From contig CAWGTZ010000009.1 of NCBI GenBank assembly GCA_963825555.1, forward strand, positions 109,092 to 173,091: DNA of 64,000 nucleotides, written 5' to 3'. The DNA is from JAGVSR01 sp963825555. Its GTDB lineage: Bacteria; Pseudomonadota; Alphaproteobacteria; Rhizobiales; Hyphomicrobiaceae. A model generated the notes under the pieces. The model saw nothing but the letters and a program-made list of their open reading frames with translations. It made no database searches and was not told where the DNA came from. The position numbers and the translations under genes were made by a program. This document shows, piece after piece, positions 63,157 to 64,000 of this stretch; position 1 is the first letter of the stretch, and each line of letters begins with the position of its first letter.

Positions 63157-63859
63157 CACAGTTCATAGCCCAGTAATGCGAAGTCGGACGCATAGCGTTC
63201 ACGTATTTTTCTTCTTTGCGCGCCCGTCAGGTCCTCCAGCGTCATTATTCGTTTTGATGGATTGACGGACGGAAGCGTGGCTACCAGGCCGAATTTTTCG
63301 GCTATGGCGGGCCAGCTTTCGCTCAGTGTTTCCAGGCGCAGCACATCGGCGACCAGTCGCTCTTTGTGGTCGTAGATGAACTCGGACTGCGGTCGGACGA
63401 ACCAATAATCGCCCGAGTAATAGTCGAGGGTGCCGAAAGTTTTCTGCCGCGCATCGTTGAAGGCAGGCTCAATGACGTCGTCCCAAAAAGTGTTAAAGCT
63501 GAAAGCGGTTCTCTGACGCAAGGGGCTCCCCAAAAATGAGCGCGCGGTCTTGGGGGATGCAGTCGGCTGCATGTAATTGAAAAGCGAAACGGCCCGAGAA
63601 TAGGGGTTTCTTACGGTGGCAAACTTGTAATAGCTTTCGAATTGCTGAACGGTAACGTACATCGCCTGCTTGTATTGGCTGGCAGTCAGATGGGCCAGCC
63701 GTTTAGGTCCAATTAGGGGCTGATCATTGGAGTGGAGGAAACCTGGCCCCCTCGGCGGTCCCAGTCCAAGCCGAGGGATGTCAAGAACGCCATTTCCACG
63801 GATTGGCCAGCGCACTTTGGGATGTGAATGTAGATGACTTGATGGTGGTGGGAGATCAT
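63156..63859 (-). pseudogene. sulfotransferase family 2-like, frameshift in a G run
   Basis: N-terminal piece from ATG 63859: MISHHHQVIYIHIPKCAGQS, with the PAPS loop HIPKCAGQS, to GLDWDRR. Continues in another frame as GPGFLHSNDQPLIGPKRLA, YKFATVRNPYSRAVSLFNY (phosphate site R-N-P-x-x-R), FIYDHKERLVADVLRLE and the end RYASDFALLGYEL. Shift occurs at the GGGGG run near 63746-63752. The upstream start at 63982 is less likely. Linked by a TGATG overlap to the next sulfotransferase gene. Confidence 0.83.
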
Positions 63860-64000
63860 CTGGGTGTCTACTTCTTCGTCCGGCGCCACGGTCCTGGGTT
63901 TGGCGTATGGGAGTGGCCCGGTGTTGCTTTTTGCATGGCGTTGGCGCCCTTCAACCGGTTGGCGACTGCTGCGGCCCGTCATGAGTTCTGCGGGACCTGT

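Overview
The window reads as high-GC chromosomal DNA of an alphaproteobacterium, most likely of the order Hyphomicrobiales. This rests on gene families and gene order: the trpE/trpG/trpD/trpC/moaC/moeA linkage, PstC and PstA with long N-termini, a CC0125/CC1285-type lipoprotein, an ELM1-family protein, and CsgH-like plus curlin genes. It has two parts. The first (about 1-53 kb) is a dense, housekeeping-like backbone. The second (about 53-64 kb) is a lower-GC, gene-poor island with insertion-sequence DNA and many broken surface-polysaccharide genes.

Backbone, left to right. (1) 1-8.4 kb, minus strand: a tightly packed amine-catabolism operon, spuC-puuD-puuA-puuC-gabD-gcdH-gabT. It carries putrescine through glutamylated intermediates to GABA and succinate, plus a glutaryl-CoA dehydrogenase. 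A divergent TetR gene (8.76 kb) is its likely regulator. (2) 9.5-17.2 kb, minus strand: the complete phosphate locus phoR-pstS-pstCAB-phoU-phoB. Both pstS and phoR carry a net one-base frameshift here. (3) 17.2-24.3 kb: a sulfur/metal cluster with soxY, soxZ (frameshifted), a CDGSH iron-sulfur protein, a Crp/Fnr regulator, a DUF2892 protein and a copper-type P-ATPase on the minus strand, and divergent soxS-like and fccB/soxF-like genes on the plus strand. (4) 24.5-31.8 kb, plus strand: beta-oxidation genes fadE, fadJ, fadI and a cyclopropane fatty acid synthase. (5) 31.8-41.9 kb, minus strand: ppiD-trpE-sixA-trpG-trpD, then a curlin/CsgH insertion, then trpC (frameshifted)-moaC-moeA. (6) 42-46.4 kb, plus strand: tpiA, secG, a lipoprotein and pyrG. 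(7) 46.5-52.5 kb: a PilZ-like protein, fadD, an acyl carrier protein and its ketosynthase, a cyclophilin-like protein and an ELM1-family protein.

Island (53-64 kb). FkbM methyltransferase, a probable beta-propeller protein of unknown function, an IS3-type transposase remnant, two glycosyltransferases, five sulfotransferase-like genes and one IS630-family element. Nearly every sulfotransferase, and the transposase, is split by small indels. One broken sulfotransferase reads in frame into a glycosyltransferase that has no start codon of its own. The IS630 copy sits exactly in the stop codon of the other glycosyltransferase and regenerates it. The likely original role is synthesis and sulfation of a surface glycan. 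Whether the island is truly decaying, phase-variable, or affected by sequence errors cannot be settled from the sequence alone. The net reading-frame changes in the backbone lesions are all +1, so read-level checking is the first test.
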